Shown piece by piece: positions 1-12,200 of a stretch of 64,000 nucleotides of DNA. Location of the stretch: positions 12,348,153-12,412,152 of the forward strand of contig CP099854.1 of the NCBI GenBank assembly GCA_030062745.1, read 5' to 3'. Positions within the stretch are counted from its first letter, which is position 1, and every line of letters begins with the position of its first letter. Origin of the DNA: Capitulum mitella (lineage: Eukaryota; Arthropoda; Thecostraca; Pollicipedomorpha; Pollicipedidae). Made by a program: the position numbers and the translations under genes. Under the pieces are notes generated by a model, which was not told where the DNA came from, ran no database searches, and worked only from the letters and a program-made list of their open reading frames with translations.

Positions 1-900
1 AAAACACAACATCGCCTGTTGAAGATCGTTCAGTAGCAGCAGAAAGCAATGATTGCTCCTAGTCGGAAGATGAAAAAACGACTATCGGTTTTGACCTAGC
101 ATGACCTTGACCCGATAAGGAGCAAACAGAGCAGATTTTATTATCACGAGATGTTATTTCAATTTTGTGCTTGATGCAATTAAGAATTCTAGTGGGTTAT
201 TACAATCCTTGTCAGGATGAATAATACAACTTTATCTCACCTGACCTAGAATGACATTGACTGAACGGAAAGCAGGTAATGCAAAACTGATCACCAGAAG
301 TTTCAATTTTTTCACGTTATACAAGTTTATCTCACCTGACCTAGAATGACATTGACTGAACGGAAAGCAGGTAATGCAAAACTGATCATCAGAAGGTTTC
401 ATTTTTTTTTCTTTTTCGCCACATGGATTAAAACGGCTGGAAGCAAGTATCGCCCCTGGACATGTTAAGTAAGACCAATATTTTACCTGACTTAGGCTAA
501 CCTTGACCCGACATTTTTTAATATTTTGGCATCCTTCTAATGTTGACGATCGGGACTGTTTCGTTTGGTATCAAGCTAAATGTTCTAAGGCCAGTTTTGC
601 TGATGATATGACGTACGAACTTGTGTCAGTTTTTCCGACACCGTGTTATGCGTTTTACGCGACCTGTGACGTCATCAGTCACGTGACCAGGGCTAACGTT
701 GTATTTCCTGAATCGCAAGACTCAGGGCTATCGATTGGTGATAAGCCGGTTCAGATCCGACGGTAAGATTCTGAGATAACAGGGGGTGTCCTTTTTGACA
801 TCCCCCAGGCGGTCGCAGGTACAAAAACACGCCATGCGGTGACGGGTTAATATATTTGAATTGCTTTGCGTAAAACGTTTGCTTAAAACAACAAATATTT
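1..900 (+). repeat. Dispersed repeat family, copy 1 (open at left window edge)
   Basis: This stretch aligns by eye with the reverse complement of 27150-27800. Shared blocks occur in the same order: a tgaccttgacccgata block, a gcaggtaatgcaaaactgat block, a gatgatatg block, a gtgacgtcatcag block, and a gtgtcctttttgac block followed by caggcgg. Identity looks like roughly 70-80 percent with indels. No reading frame is conserved between copies, so it is probably a non-coding or decayed mobile element. Its termini are not visible because the homology runs to position 1. The 87-residue open frame at 503-766 resembles no family I know and is not preserved in copy 2. Confidence 0.7.
231..405. repeat. 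95-bp tandem duplication inside repeat copy 1
   Basis: The unit starting at 231 is repeated from 326, 95 bp downstream, nearly identical over about 80 bp (one substitution and small changes in a T-run). Copy 2 of the family near 27600 carries this block once, so the duplication is private to copy 1. Confidence 0.9.
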
Positions 901-1744
901 CGACATATACCTGATATGCTTTGGTCGATGTTTTGATGAGCAGAACTTACCAGTCAGCTACCAATGCTTAGCGATATGGGTCGAAACATCTGTTTTTTTA
1001 AGGAACGTTTTACTCGGGGCATTCCGAAGATAGCAATATAAGACTGCAGTCCACTAACTCAGGTGTACGACCATTTTCCAGGCGAAGCTACTCCTTCTCT
1101 GGCGACAAATTGCGTTGCCGGACGAGAACGGAATGGAGCAGCAGTTCAGTTGTTGAAAACGATATAATCCAGTGAGATACATCGGAGATGAAGCACCGTA
1201 CCACCTTGGAAGTCCATTGGACACAATGCTGCTGGAATTTTAGTCCCCAAATCCAGCACGTCCGGTTTTCATACCGTCCTCGCTTTCTTCTTCCGTCACA
1301 ACGGCCAACGCTGCTGGCACCATTCAGAGACCTGCCTGTCGAACATTTCGTCAGTTTGAGACCCCCTGACGAATGTTTCATTAGTCCAAGAGCAGCATGC
1401 CGAACTTCTCATCCGCCTGCGACCCGCCTACCGAATTCCCCTCCAGCCGTTCTGCGTTTTTTGACTACCGAATCTGGCCTCCGCCTTTGTCGGTCGTTTG
1501 AAACGTCTCGTGCGCGCAACGGCCAGCCCTGGTCGCCACGGCCGCGTCCACTCGCCACCCATTATCACAATTATCACGGCGGCGCGCAGGTGCAGGCGCC
1601 GCGTGCCGGGCGCGCCTCCAATCGGCCCTGCAGCCGGCCGGTCTGGCCGAACCGCGCGGCCGACGGCCACCTGTCGCCCAGCTTCGCCCGATCGCCGCCA
1701 GGGGCGCTGGCCTCGCCGCCCGCGGCCGCCGAGCTGGTTAAGCC

Positions 1745-1930
1745 AGAGCACTGTGTCGCAAACTTGTGCTTGATTCCGCTCGGGGAAATCGACTCCAGAC
1801 CTGACGCAAGGTTTCCTGAATCGATTTTTAGTTTGATTCAATGCGGCTTCCAAAAAACGAACTGATTCCGTTTCAGACTCAAAATAAAATGATCCTGTTC
1901 TGGAATCGATTCCGCTAAGATCCATTGGAT
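1745..1930. repeat. Degenerate GATTCCG/GAATCGA-rich patch
   Basis: Repeated short words of the type gattccg, gaatcgatt and gactcc occur at irregular spacing. Similar patches lie at 3243-3395, 14524-14640 and 16408-16565. It is either a decayed simple repeat or part of a dispersed element. Confidence 0.5.
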
Positions 1931-3242
1931 TGGATTAACCCGCGTACTCTCGGTTGTTCGAATCGCTTTTCGCTTAGCCGAGGAGGGGGGCTCCTCGGAA
2001 ATCTTCCACGATCTCGAGAGCGAAGAGAGCTACGGAGAAGAGAGCTACACCAACCGAAAACTCGTCAAATGTTATGAAGAATGAATGCACCCGGCACGCG
2101 AGTAAAGTTACTCCAAGCATACGTTTTGCAGTCACCGTTACGAATCTTTCGTCAGCCGCGGCAACTTTTGTAAAAAAGTGATATAGGTCATCAAGTCATA
2201 ACAGATCAACTAAGGCCAGATATTAAAACATTCGTATCTTGTGACTGGGCAAAGAAACAAATGTCAAATAAACGCCATTTCATCGCTATAATCGTGCTAA
2301 TGTGTTCTTGGGTGACATTTAAATGGAGGACAGGTCAGGTCAGGTCAGGACAAGGACAGTAGCAGGAAAAATGTGCCTATCTCGTTCGAAAAATCACGGT
2401 TTCATAGATCAAAGCGAAGTCTTGAAACACGTCCGATGTCGTAAAAACAGCCTGAAGCCACTAAAACAAAAACTCCTACGGTCAATGAAGTTATTCAAGG
2501 CCATCCTAGGTGAAATAGATAATCGTCTTTGTCTCAGAAACGTCTAAGTAAACATGTGAAACCAACGTTATACGTTGTGTTTACTTCATTTACTTTACAA
2601 CTTTATTACAGCGTACTACATTTCAAGAGGTTTTACAGCGTCCCAAGTAAGAAGTGGCATTCGAAATCATATCAGGTCATGTCAGATCACATAGGGCCAT
2701 ATCATTTAATAGCCTTCACGAGCATAAACTGAAATGTACACCTATCATGCTTCACCAGAATTAAATGGCAGATGCATCCAATCCCTTCACAAACGGTTTG
2801 TTTCATCATTCAAAAACCGTATCAGAGGATTCATATCCCAATTCTTATCCAAAAAGTCTCCTGTACTGGGCACTTTCAGGCAGAAAGATCAAAAACAACA
2901 TCTCAGTACGGCTGACCTAAGGTCTGGTAAAAGTTTTCGGAAAATTGAGGAGGTACATGTTGTACGGAATGGCGTGGGGACTAGAATAGCATTTAAGTCT
3001 GGTAATATCTCTTTTTGGCAATCACTGACATACGCTTAAACTCCCTCGCTATCTCTTGGTTAAAGATCAGGTAGGTCAGTGGCCTGAGAAGATGAGGCTA
3101 TGAAATTGTGTAACGAGATGTAGTAAATGATGTGCTAACAGCAACGGAAAATTTCACGTTTCTAGCTTTCTTCGTTTTTGCGCTATGTTTAGGCAACCTG
3201 AGGGAGTTCTCGAGAACCCCCTACCCCCGGGTGAGCAAAGGT

Positions 3243-3395
3243 CGAGGCAATGGAATCGATCTCATTTCTGGTTCCGTAGACAACCACGTTGATTCAACCG
3301 GTTGTGATTCCGGCCAGTTATCAGTAGAAGCGATTCCGATCCTGATTTGCCGAACGGAGTCGATTCCGGAATCTGTTCCTATTCCGCTGGGATCG
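3243..3395. repeat. Degenerate GATTCCG/GAATCGA-rich patch
   Basis: This is the second of four patches built from gattccg, ggaatcgat and gattccgg words. It has no coding sense. Confidence 0.5.
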
Positions 3396-5084
3396 TGCAC
3401 AAGTCTGCTGTGTCATGCGTTGTGCGGGTGATTCAAGCACAGGTGGCGAACCCATTGGAGCGACGAGGGTGCTGCGCCCCAACCTGTGAATACCAGAGTT
3501 TGGCATTAACTCTGTGGCGTTGACTACAAAGAAATGACTAAGAAATAGCCTGCGCACCTCAGCCCGAACGGTCTGCCGCCGATGGGTTTCATTGTTTTGT
3601 GTTAGCCACGGGGAAACGTTAAAAAAAATCAGATATCTGTAAAAGAGACACGACCCCGATGGAACCGCAGCACTTTCATATATGGTCGTTTTTCTCCTAT
3701 TTTGATTATAAAGCAATGTTTTAAGTTCCATCCCGAGTGACAGACAACGTCATAGTGTAAAACAAATAATAATCAGTCAAATCTTACATAAATATATAAC
3801 AACCAAGCTGTGCGCGAAAATTGAAAAGGTAAATGCATTAAAATGTGGAAAAGTGTATCATAGCAAACCTACACAACAAAATATAACTTATTGAAGTTGC
3901 AACTTTTTATTGCATTTCGCGACATAGCCGTTCCTTACGTCATCGTTAGTTTTCTACAAGAACAGGTCACATATCTTGGGTTGTCTGCACTGAAACCCCA
4001 ACTCCACGGTTCGAACGCAGTCGAACTGAACATGAAGCAGGTTGCTATGCCTTAGGCTGCGAGGCAAACACCGTCTTCTGCTTCGTCCCTTGATCTCATC
4101 GTAACATTATGGCTTTGAACAGTCATTCTTGTCATTGTGTTTCATTGGTACCACCGTAATCCCACTGATGTGATGGGCAACTGTACTTTCATTCTTTTGA
4201 TGTGATCAAACCATTGGTGACCTGGAGCGAAACAGTAAAAGAATGTGTTTGGATTTCAACACAATGCTAGTTTAATTCACGTTGATTGGAGAAAAGAGAA
4301 CAAACAGAGTATTGCAAGAACGCCTAGAGGCTTTAGCCTTTTCCTTGTTAACCATTGCCCTGTTAAGTCAAGTCTCGATGAAAAAAAACATCGGCCCTGG
4401 TTCATTTTCCCAAGGAAAAATCCAGGGTCCACTTTCCTGTGGTTTTCAGATGTATCCGACCTTGGATGGCCATTTTTCCCATTTTGTTATCACAGATTTG
4501 ATCCGAACGGCTGCTGGGGCCAAACGGAACGACAAAAAATGAAGTGGCAGCTGGGGGGAATGCCTTGCCCGTACACGACAGCGTGACGCTGCCGCTGTGA
4601 AAGGCCCTCTGCACTGTTGAGTGGCATAACGAATCGCTAAAACTAATAACAAACAACAGCAGGCTGTCACGGGAATCGGGCAAGGAATTAATACTTCAGT
4701 CTTTATTGTTCAATATCTTCGCGTGAACTGAATGTGTTATTATAATGTATAATGCACCTCATAGTTGCAGTGTATGACACGGCTGTCTTATGCCTTGACT
4801 TGCCGAACGCGTGGGCTCTGCCACGTGGCAGTGTGGGGTCCAGGGAACACATGGCTATGTTTTCAAAACGGCACAACCTTTCTATGGAAAATGGTTTGGT
4901 TATTCGTAATCTTATGTGTTATCTACTGTCCGCAATATCGGCAACAAATCCGTACTTCTATACTTGTCTGCATGCTCCGGGTAGATCGCGATGGAGGTCG
5001 GCATCGTGAAGATCATGATCAACTGTAGAAGTTTTCCTTATGCTCTGTCAACTTTCGGAAACCCCTTCTCCTCGTTGTCCTCGC

Positions 5085-5360
5085 CTGCCCCCCTTCCCCC
5101 CCCCGGCTGGACGGCTGAGCGGAGTCTGTGGAGGTCAGGCCAGCTGTTCTTCAGACAGCGGCGACTCTGAGAAATCCGCGCAGCTGCTGAATCTCGACAG
5201 GCCACTCGACTCCGCCCCGCGGCCAGCTGCAGCCGCCGCCACCGCCGCCGGCGCTCATGACCGCCATGCACGGGAAGGCCCGGCGGCGGCGGCAGGTGGT
5301 CCGGTCCGGCCCAGCCCGGCTTGGCCCACAGCCCCACTGGCCAATGGCCCGGCTGTGCAA
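5085..5360. other. CpG-dense GC-rich patch
   Basis: This stretch is GC-rich with many CpG and GCC/CCG triplets and contrasts sharply with its AT-rich flanks. Open frames on both strands reflect composition. It could be an unmethylated CpG island, but no promoter motif or following exon was identified. Confidence 0.4.
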
Positions 5361-5689
5361 AATACCTGCAAGGACTGGCGATAGGCAGAACTAACATTTT
5401 TATTGTGATAATTATCCTCCCTCTGTATTATGACATTTGCGTCTAGCGTAAATAGCGCGTGCCTTAGCCACAAACCCAACGTTCAAGTCGTACCTGTAGT
5501 GGGGTTCAACCCTTTCCGTTCCCTCTATAACTGAGACCGACCTTGCCATCCCAGGCGAGGGTCCGACCCTGTTCAGTGCGTAACTGCTGCTGGCGTCGAG
5601 TGGTAATAAAGAGAGTCGCCGCCACAGCCGCGCAGAGTCGGCAAGGCGGAGAACTCCACTGGGGAAGACCTTCCCATGCCAGCCAGACA

Positions 5690-5808
5690 GACATCATCAT
5701 GGCAGATAACGTACAAATTTATATGGTCATGATGGTACGTAACTTAATGATGATAATGATGGCAATGATTCAATCATTTTGCTTTCCTTTCCTCTCACCT
5801 TTTCTCAG
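5690..5808 (+). repeat. Inverted-repeat arm, left
   Basis: This matches the reverse complement of 6274-6398, sharing the words atggcaga, gtacaaatttatatggtc and atgatgg, with similarity continuing through a pyrimidine-rich tail. The arms enclose about 465 bp. Similarity is partial, so the pair is old. Confidence 0.75.
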
Positions 5809-6273
5809 AAGAATCCATCCTCACAAATCGTCCACAGCAGTAGATAGGGAGTTCCGCCGGGACTAATTGCACACCATATTGCGCCGTAAGAACGGACTGC
5901 CCTCTTTAGTGCGTCGCGCCAACCGGACCAAGAGTTCTTTATAAAGAAATATGCATACCCAGCCCAGTTACCACCAACTCACCGCCTGGTGAAAGCAAAG
6001 AATGGCTTCAGAGCGAAACAGTTTGGGCTCGACATTCAGGTCTAGTAAGCTTTGAAGTGAAATGATGGTCTTAAAAGGCTCACATCGAAGGCGGCACATA
6101 TGGCAATGATGGACTGCGCACAACGCGAATAGGGACACTTGTGCCGTACCAGCAGGCTGCTGTAATTCCGGGTGGTCGTTTACATGCCTTCTTACTGAAG
6201 TGAAAAATGCGGAAAATCCCTGGTAGAAATCTGAAGAGAGTGGATGAGGGCAGCAAAGAGGACTTGGGAGAGA

Positions 6274-6398
6274 AGTGAGAAAGAGTGAGAGAGAAGGAAA
6301 GAAAAATAGTTGAATGGTTGCCATCGTTGTCATTGTCATCATTACGCTACCTACCATCATGACCATATAAATTTGTACGTCATCTGCCATCATGATCA
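6274..6398 (-). repeat. Inverted-repeat arm, right
   Basis: This is the partner of 5690-5808. On the minus strand a 143-codon open frame (5968-6399) runs through the arm and into the spacer, but the left arm does not continue it, so the shared segment looks like a repeat rather than an exon. Confidence 0.75.
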
Positions 6399-6610
6399 TT
6401 GAACTAGCACCTTCCGTGAGGATTTAAGGCAAACGCCATGTTTACCAAATGTTAAAGCTATCTTCACAAATAAGCAACAGATAAGTCCGCATTTGGTGGA
6501 GCTTTTTGAAAAACATGAAAGTAGCGGAGGGTATCTCAGAAAGAAGCCGGACCTTCTGTAAAATCAGTCGCCGTTAAATACGAAGGTCCTGCGACTTTGT
6601 CCGTCATTCC

Positions 6611-7160
6611 GTGCGGTTATACTTCTGTCGGTGTGTTTCCCTGTCTTTCGGCTGTTTGCCCAGCCGTTGTCTGTCCCTTTTCCCCCTTTCTTTCTGTTTG
6701 TCTGTAAGTCTACCGGCTGGTTCATTTTTACTGTCATCTGTCTGCCGCCCTGTCCGTCCTTCAGTCTGTCTGTTTGTCCGTCGTTCCGTTCTGTTTGTTT
6801 CCGTCGGTACCTCCGTTGGTTTGTCTGTTCGTCGGCTTGTCTTTATGTCGATTAGTTTGTCCGTGAGTCTATCAGTCTGTCCGTGTGTCGACCAGTCTGT
6901 TCGTGTGTCGATCAGTCTGTGCGTGTGTCGATCAGTCTGTCGTGTGTCGATCAGTCTGTCCGTGTGTCGATCAGTCTGTCCATACCTCCGTTAGTCCGTC
7001 CATTTGTCCGCCACTCTATCCGGTCGTCTGCCACTCTCTCCGTGTGTCCGCCTGTCCGTTCGTGTCCGTGTCTGTCCGTGTGGATCCGTGTGTCCGTCCG
7101 GCAGTCGATTTGCCCGTTAGCCTACGCGTCTGTTTGTCCGTCTGTCCATCTGGCCTGAGT
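6611..7160. repeat. Pyrimidine-rich degenerate repeat with a regular 20-bp array at 6882-6985
   Basis: The + strand is made of tctgtc, gtccgt and tctgtttg words. At 6882-6985 it becomes a clear array of about five 19-20-bp units with the core gtgtgtcgatcagtctgt. Open frames in all + frames encode Ser/Cys/Val-rich peptides by composition alone. Confidence 0.85.
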
Positions 7161-7318
7161 CTGGCCGGGGCCGGGGCGACCCCTCCAGAAGTATCTACTG
7201 CCACAGTCTCCACCAAGTCCCGCAGTCTCCGCTGGAATCCTTGGCTCCAGTAACGACTGCGGGCTGAGAACTATTACTCTGACCTGACTCTGACTCTCCT
7301 ACTCTGACCTGTAGGCCT

Positions 7319-7846
7319 GTGGCTGGTCGGCGGTCCTCTGAGGACAGTGGGCGGCCGGCGGTCCTCTGCGGACTGTGGGCGGCTGGCGGCCCTCTGAGGA
7401 CTGTGGGCGGCCGGCGGTCCTCTGAAGACTGTGGGCGGCCGGCGGTCCTCTGAAGACTGTGGGCGGCCGGTTGTCCTCTGAGGACTGTGGGCGGCTGGCG
7501 GCCCTCTGAGGACTGTGGGCGGCCGGTGGTCCTGTGAAGACTGTGGGTGGTCGGCGGTCCTCTGAGAACTGTGGGCGGCCGATAGTCCTCTGAGGACCGT
7601 GAGCGGCCGGTGGTCCTCTGAGGACTGTGAGCGGCCGGTGGTCCTCTGAGGACTGTGAGCGCCCGGTGGTCCTCTGAGGACTGTGGGCGGCCGATAGTCC
7701 TCTGAGGACTGTGAGCGGCCGGTGGTCCTCTGAGGACTGTGAGCGGCCGGTGGTCCTCTGAGGACTGCGAGCGGCCGGTGGTCCTCTGAGGACTGTGAGC
7801 GGCCGGTGGTCCTCTGAGGGCTGTGGGCGGCCGGCGGTCCTCCGAG
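7319..7846. repeat. 28-bp minisatellite, about 19 units
   Basis: The unit carries ggtcctctgaggactgtg followed by a gcggccgg block. Units differ by a few substitutions. Because 28 is not a multiple of 3 and the unit has no minus-strand stop codon, long minus-strand open frames of 236 and 208 codons arise. They encode repeats rich in Arg, Pro, Ser and His and should not be called genes. Confidence 0.95.
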
Positions 7847-7989
7847 ACCCCGTCTGTGGGCGGCGGACGGCTGATCGGCAGATGCTGGTCTGTCTGAGCC
7901 GATACCCGGACGCAGCCCAGTCCACAGCTGCCGAATCACATTAACAGCGTCTGGCCGCCTCCTGTTTGAAAATTCACGGCACAACGGCG

Positions 7990-9320
7990 AGGAGAAGCCC
8001 CGTCAGGCTAAATGTGCCAGCTCAAGGTGTCGACTGCGGCAGGTGATGGCGGGAGGTAGGCACGAAATCGGACAGACCACGGGCCTTGGAGCCTTGGGCC
8101 TTTGACCGACCACGAAGATTTCGTACCATGGGACGCTCAAGAACAGGCGTGAAACAGTTGCGCAAAACGTGCAGCCATTTCTAAACGTAACCATTTTTTC
8201 TGCAAATAAAGTATCTGCCTAAAATGGCTTTTGGGAGTCATGTTTGTCTTTTATGTTTCCAGTAGTGGTTCTACGACCCAGCAAACGCTGCCCTTTCTTC
8301 GCGGTAAATTAGGCTGTCCTCTCCCCCATGCTAGCAGTAAAGTGCGAAGAAATAAGTATTTTATAAACCAAAGCACCAGCCAGAAAACTAGGAAATAGGA
8401 GACGGGAACAAAATAGGAAACGTCTAGTTTGTGTACTCAGGCTCATAAATCGCAGTCAGATTTGCGCACGATTACCGTTATGTGCATGAGGTGTGGCGGA
8501 TTGTGGCTTTGTGATTGAGCAATCACGTGACAGGTATGGACTCGGTCGGCCCACCGCACACCTGGCAGGTCTGATTTGCTGCTGATGGTATGTGGCCTTG
8601 GAACGTTATCAGTCACGTCAGATGTGTGTGTTACTACCTAGCTGACTTACCTCAACTCCGAACGATTACCTGATGTTAAGCATCCTGTTGCCGAAAACTT
8701 TGTCGTAGATGGACTAGGAAGATAAAAACTCGTTCTCCATGGTAAGGTGAGCCGGAGATAAGAAGTTGATCGTGAGCTGTGGCTTTGTAGCTCCGTCTTT
8801 CAACTAACGTGCGTTTTAAAGCACCCTCGCAGTCAGCGCTCGCTGATGAAGCTTCGCTGCTATATCTGCCACCATTGCGTCTGAACATGCCCAGTGCTGG
8901 GATAGCACAAAGTTTCTCCTGGCAAACGGCCGCAGGTGAAGGGTCACAGGAACAGCAGCTATGCCATCAGTTGGGCACAATACCTTGCCCATTTTTGGCG
9001 AAATCCAGCATTACGAATCCAGACGTGGTGTGATAAAACGGAAAATGTCAATGTCTTCGCAAGCTTAAACCCATGGCGCAGCCTCGGCACCGGCGAACTG
9101 AGGTCTTCCCACACCCTGGGGCATTTGATATTCGACACTCGAGCAGGAACGTTTCTCTCGTGCGAACACTGCCGACCTTCACACGCTCAAATTAACGGCA
9201 GTACCCAACGTTTGCAACCGGCCAGCTCCCCCCATTACCCTCCCCCCCCCACCATTCCCCATGTAATCACGACCGGTAACCACAGCCGGCAGCCAGCGTA
9301 AAATTCTGCGGAGCGGAGGT
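7990..9320. other. No gene recognised
   Basis: The sequence has mixed composition and only short, unremarkable open frames. No repeat, RNA or protein motif was recognised. Confidence 0.5.
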
Positions 9321-9329
9321 GTCCAGTAA

Positions 9330-9515
9330 AAAGAGGCGCGCGCGCCAGCGCGGCGGCGCGGCCGACTGACCTAGAGGCCGTGTGGCGGGTATTTACATAC
9401 GGGCGCCAGGTGGGCGGCCAGATTGTATCGCGGGATGCGGGCGGACGGCCTTCTGGCGCGCTGCGGCAGATGGCCGGCCCACGGCCGACGAGGTCAGGCA
9501 GCTGGTGAGACCCGC
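9330..9515. other. GC-rich CpG-dense patch leading into a minisatellite
   Basis: The patch is rich in gcgc and ggcg words, with alternating GC around 9336-9365. It grades into the 28-bp array that follows. Confidence 0.4.
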
Positions 9516-9690
9516 ACCGCCGTCACCGACCACCGGTCCGGCCGCCGCCGACACCGATCGCTGGTCCGGCCACCGCTAACACCGACCACTGGTCCGGCCA
9601 CCGACAACGCGGACCACTGGTCCGACCACCGATAAAGCCGATCGCTGGCCCGGTCTCCGACAACGTCGACCCCTGGCCCGGCCAGCATTG
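9516..9690. repeat. 28-bp minisatellite, about 6 units
   Basis: Units share the words ccgacca, ctggtccgg and ccaccga, with substitutions. The period equals that of the 7319-7846 array, but the unit sequence is not obviously related. Confidence 0.85.
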
Positions 9691-9714
9691 CCCGCTGCCG
9701 GCATGACGACTGCT

Positions 9715-10026
9715 CCGTCACTGGAAACTGCTCCGTCACTGGGGGACTGTATCATCACTGGGGGCTGCTCCGTCACAGGGATCTGCTCCGTCACTAGGAG
9801 CTGCTCCATCACTGGGGGGCTGCTCCGTCACTGGAAACTGTTCCGTCACTGGGGACTGCTCTGCCACTGGAAACTGCTCCGTCACTGGGAGCTGCTCCGT
9901 CACTGGGAATTGCTCCGTCACTGGGAGCTGCTCCGTCACTGGGGGACTGCTCCGTCATGTGGAGTTGCTCCGTCACTGGGGGACTGCTCCGTCATGTGGA
10001 GTTGCTCCGTCACTGGGGGCTGCTCC
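9715..10026. repeat. 18-bp minisatellite, about 17 units
   Basis: The unit core is ctgctccgtcactggga with variable last bases and occasional longer units. An in-frame reading gives a six-residue repeat (LLRHWE type), which explains the 117-codon + open frame at 9688-10041. Confidence 0.95.
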
Positions 10027-10039
10027 GTTTGCCTTAAGT

Positions 10040-11890
10040 AAAACACTGCGTTTTCTTTTAAATGTTGTTCCGACGCAACTTCAGCTATTTTTGGAATCTA
10101 AACAACAGAACATCTCCAGGTTTTTGCACAACGTTGAGGAAATTACTAACTAAAATATTTTTCCGTTCATCACCGTAACGAAACAGTTTCCTGGTTGAAT
10201 TAGGTTTGCTTTTGATATGATGAATGTTGAATTGGCTGTTAAGTATTTTTGGGATAGGCATGGATAAAGTTACTATACTAAATACATACATCAAACTCTT
10301 GTTGCGATGTCTGCGTGACTGGAATCGTGTGAGTGAGGCGTCGCATCTAAGTGTCAAAATACATGATTATTTTTCTTCGGAAATAGCTCCACTCACGCTA
10401 GCTCAAGGAATGTTTAATGCCTGATCATTTTTTTTTAGAAACTCGGACGGCGCGAGCAAACTATCGTTACAAGGACCGAACGCAGTCCTACGGGCGCTGA
10501 CAAATGTTTATTTTTTAAGCGTGCCTGCTTGCTTGTTTACTTGGGTTTGAAAGACTCCCCATCAATTGCTACGAAGCGTGGGGTAAATGCAGTGCCAATA
10601 TAGATTTGCTTCAATGGATTCCTTGTTCTTTAGGCCACACTACAATAAGGCGTGTTCTGTTGCACTTTTGAATGTGATCAATATTTACAAATCGCTTGAC
10701 ACAGTGATCTGTTAGCAAAAAATGCGAGTTTTTAGGTCTTTGGTGCTGTTATTTTGTAATGTCTGGACGAAATTGATTTGTCAATAAATTTCCGAATGAG
10801 AATATAAAGATGTCTGATTCAGAGATAACTCAGACGACAAGCTCTGGAAAATATAGATAGCCGATAGGTGCGGAGAGTAAAAAAAGGTTTCAATGTCAGG
10901 TCTAAAACCAACGACGAATCAGGTATATGGTGCACTGATGGAATCACAATGTTCAGAGACCGCAACGCCGGGGTCCGGCGAACGTAGTGTCCTCAACCCA
11001 TTAAATGTATCCAACTGCTGTCTGGCTGTCATTTGATCCTTCGAACAAGATCAATAAGCGCAACATTTGTCATGCATATTTTGTTTTACACTCATCATAT
11101 TCAACTCATTGTATGGTATAACTGCAGTCTCACTTGATAATGTCCAGACTCATGGGTTCCGCCACAGGGGGGACGAGGGAATGCGTTCCCTCCAACTATC
11201 TGATGGGGGGTATACTCCCCAGTAATTACCGAAGGCAGGCTCCATTATTTTTACCCGAAAAGCCCATGCTGCATTTGCCGGATAATGAAAAAACACGTAC
11301 TCTATTTGGTGTTTGTCCTTCCTGCTGTTTAATCTGGCAGTTAATGGCAACTATATTGGTATTCAAAAATGATGCAGTACGAGGCACCTGCATACCAGCG
11401 CTTGCGCGACGGCTATAGGATGAGAATGGATATAAGAAATGTCTTCAGTAAGAACGCATTCGTACTTTGTGTCTTATCCAACACAAATGAATTAAAATGC
11501 TGTAAAATACAGAAGCTCGTGTTCTTATTTTGATTTCGTCTGCTAAAGATGGAACAGGAAGGCAATGACAAAGCCAAGAGGCAGGTTTCGGGGCTGTCTA
11601 CGAGTTGGCATCACCTCACCATTCAAGAGTTCTCCTTACCGTAGTTCTTGCCAAACTTTCCTATTCTTCCACATGAAAGTTTAGCTGTTGGAAAATTTAA
11701 GCGTAGGGACAGGAGTAGGTGTAGTAGTGGGTGTATGATAGGTTAGGTTGGTCAGATAAGGTATTATTAGGTTTGGATATGCATTTATAAGCTGCCACCA
11801 GACACCGATTGTACTAATCTGGTTGGCGAGTGGTGGCTTTCTCAGCTGCCGTTGGTAGTGCCACCGTCAGGTGGCGTTTTGCTTTTGTGA
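10040..11890. other. AT-rich stretch without a recognised gene
   Basis: Only short open frames occur. No coding motif, RNA structure or clear repeat was identified. Confidence 0.5.
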
Positions 11891-11898
11891 GGTGAAGC

Positions 11899-12054
11899 TA
11901 GGCACGTAGTCAGCATTTTCCTCGGGAGGGGGAAGGCAAATGTCAAATTTTGTCATATGCCACTGCCATATGACAAAACGCTTAAAAAAGCAGGAGTTTT
12001 TTGTTACTGACTTCATATTTAACACACAGGAGAAACATATGCTTACTTTTGTAT

Positions 12055-12093
<39 letters not shown>

Positions 12094-12192
12094 CCACTTT
12101 TCCATATTACTGCGAAATCGCTAACTGCATAGTGCAGACCGCTTGGCTCAGGGGAGCATAGCCCCAATGCCCTCCCCTTGGCTACGTCCCTA
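11899..12192. mobile_element. hAT-type MITE, 294 bp
   Basis: An 8-bp direct repeat, ggtgaagc, flanks the element at 11891-11898 and 12193-12200. The termini are imperfect inverted repeats: the left end is TAGGCACGTAGTCA and the reverse complement of the right end is TAGGGACGTAGCCA (12 of 14 match). An 8-bp target duplication with TIRs of this kind is typical of hAT superfamily elements. There is no coding capacity, so it would depend on a transposase supplied elsewhere. A (TA)n tract lies inside. Confidence 0.75.
12060..12092. repeat. (TA)n microsatellite
   Basis: An uninterrupted TA tract lies within the hAT-type MITE. Confidence 0.97.
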
Positions 12193-12200
12193 GGTGAAGC

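Larger units (their letters stand above)
901..5689. other. No gene recognised
   Basis: Only short open frames with no recognisable motif occur here. The stretch holds two GATTCC-rich patches (listed separately), a GC-rich patch around 1520-1740, a short GGTCA run at 2332-2350, and a CpG-rich patch at 5085-5360. The overlapping open frames at 1188-1865 and 1428-1925 lie on opposite strands in the GC-rich patch and look like composition effects. Confidence 0.5.

Noticed and set aside
7274..7984. 236-codon minus-strand open frame encoding an Arg/Pro/Ser/His-rich repeat
   Set aside because: It is the product of the 28-bp minisatellite, and a second overlapping minus frame is equally open.
7319..9690. 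Relation between the two 28-bp minisatellites
   Set aside because: Only the period is shared; the unit sequences do not align convincingly on either strand.
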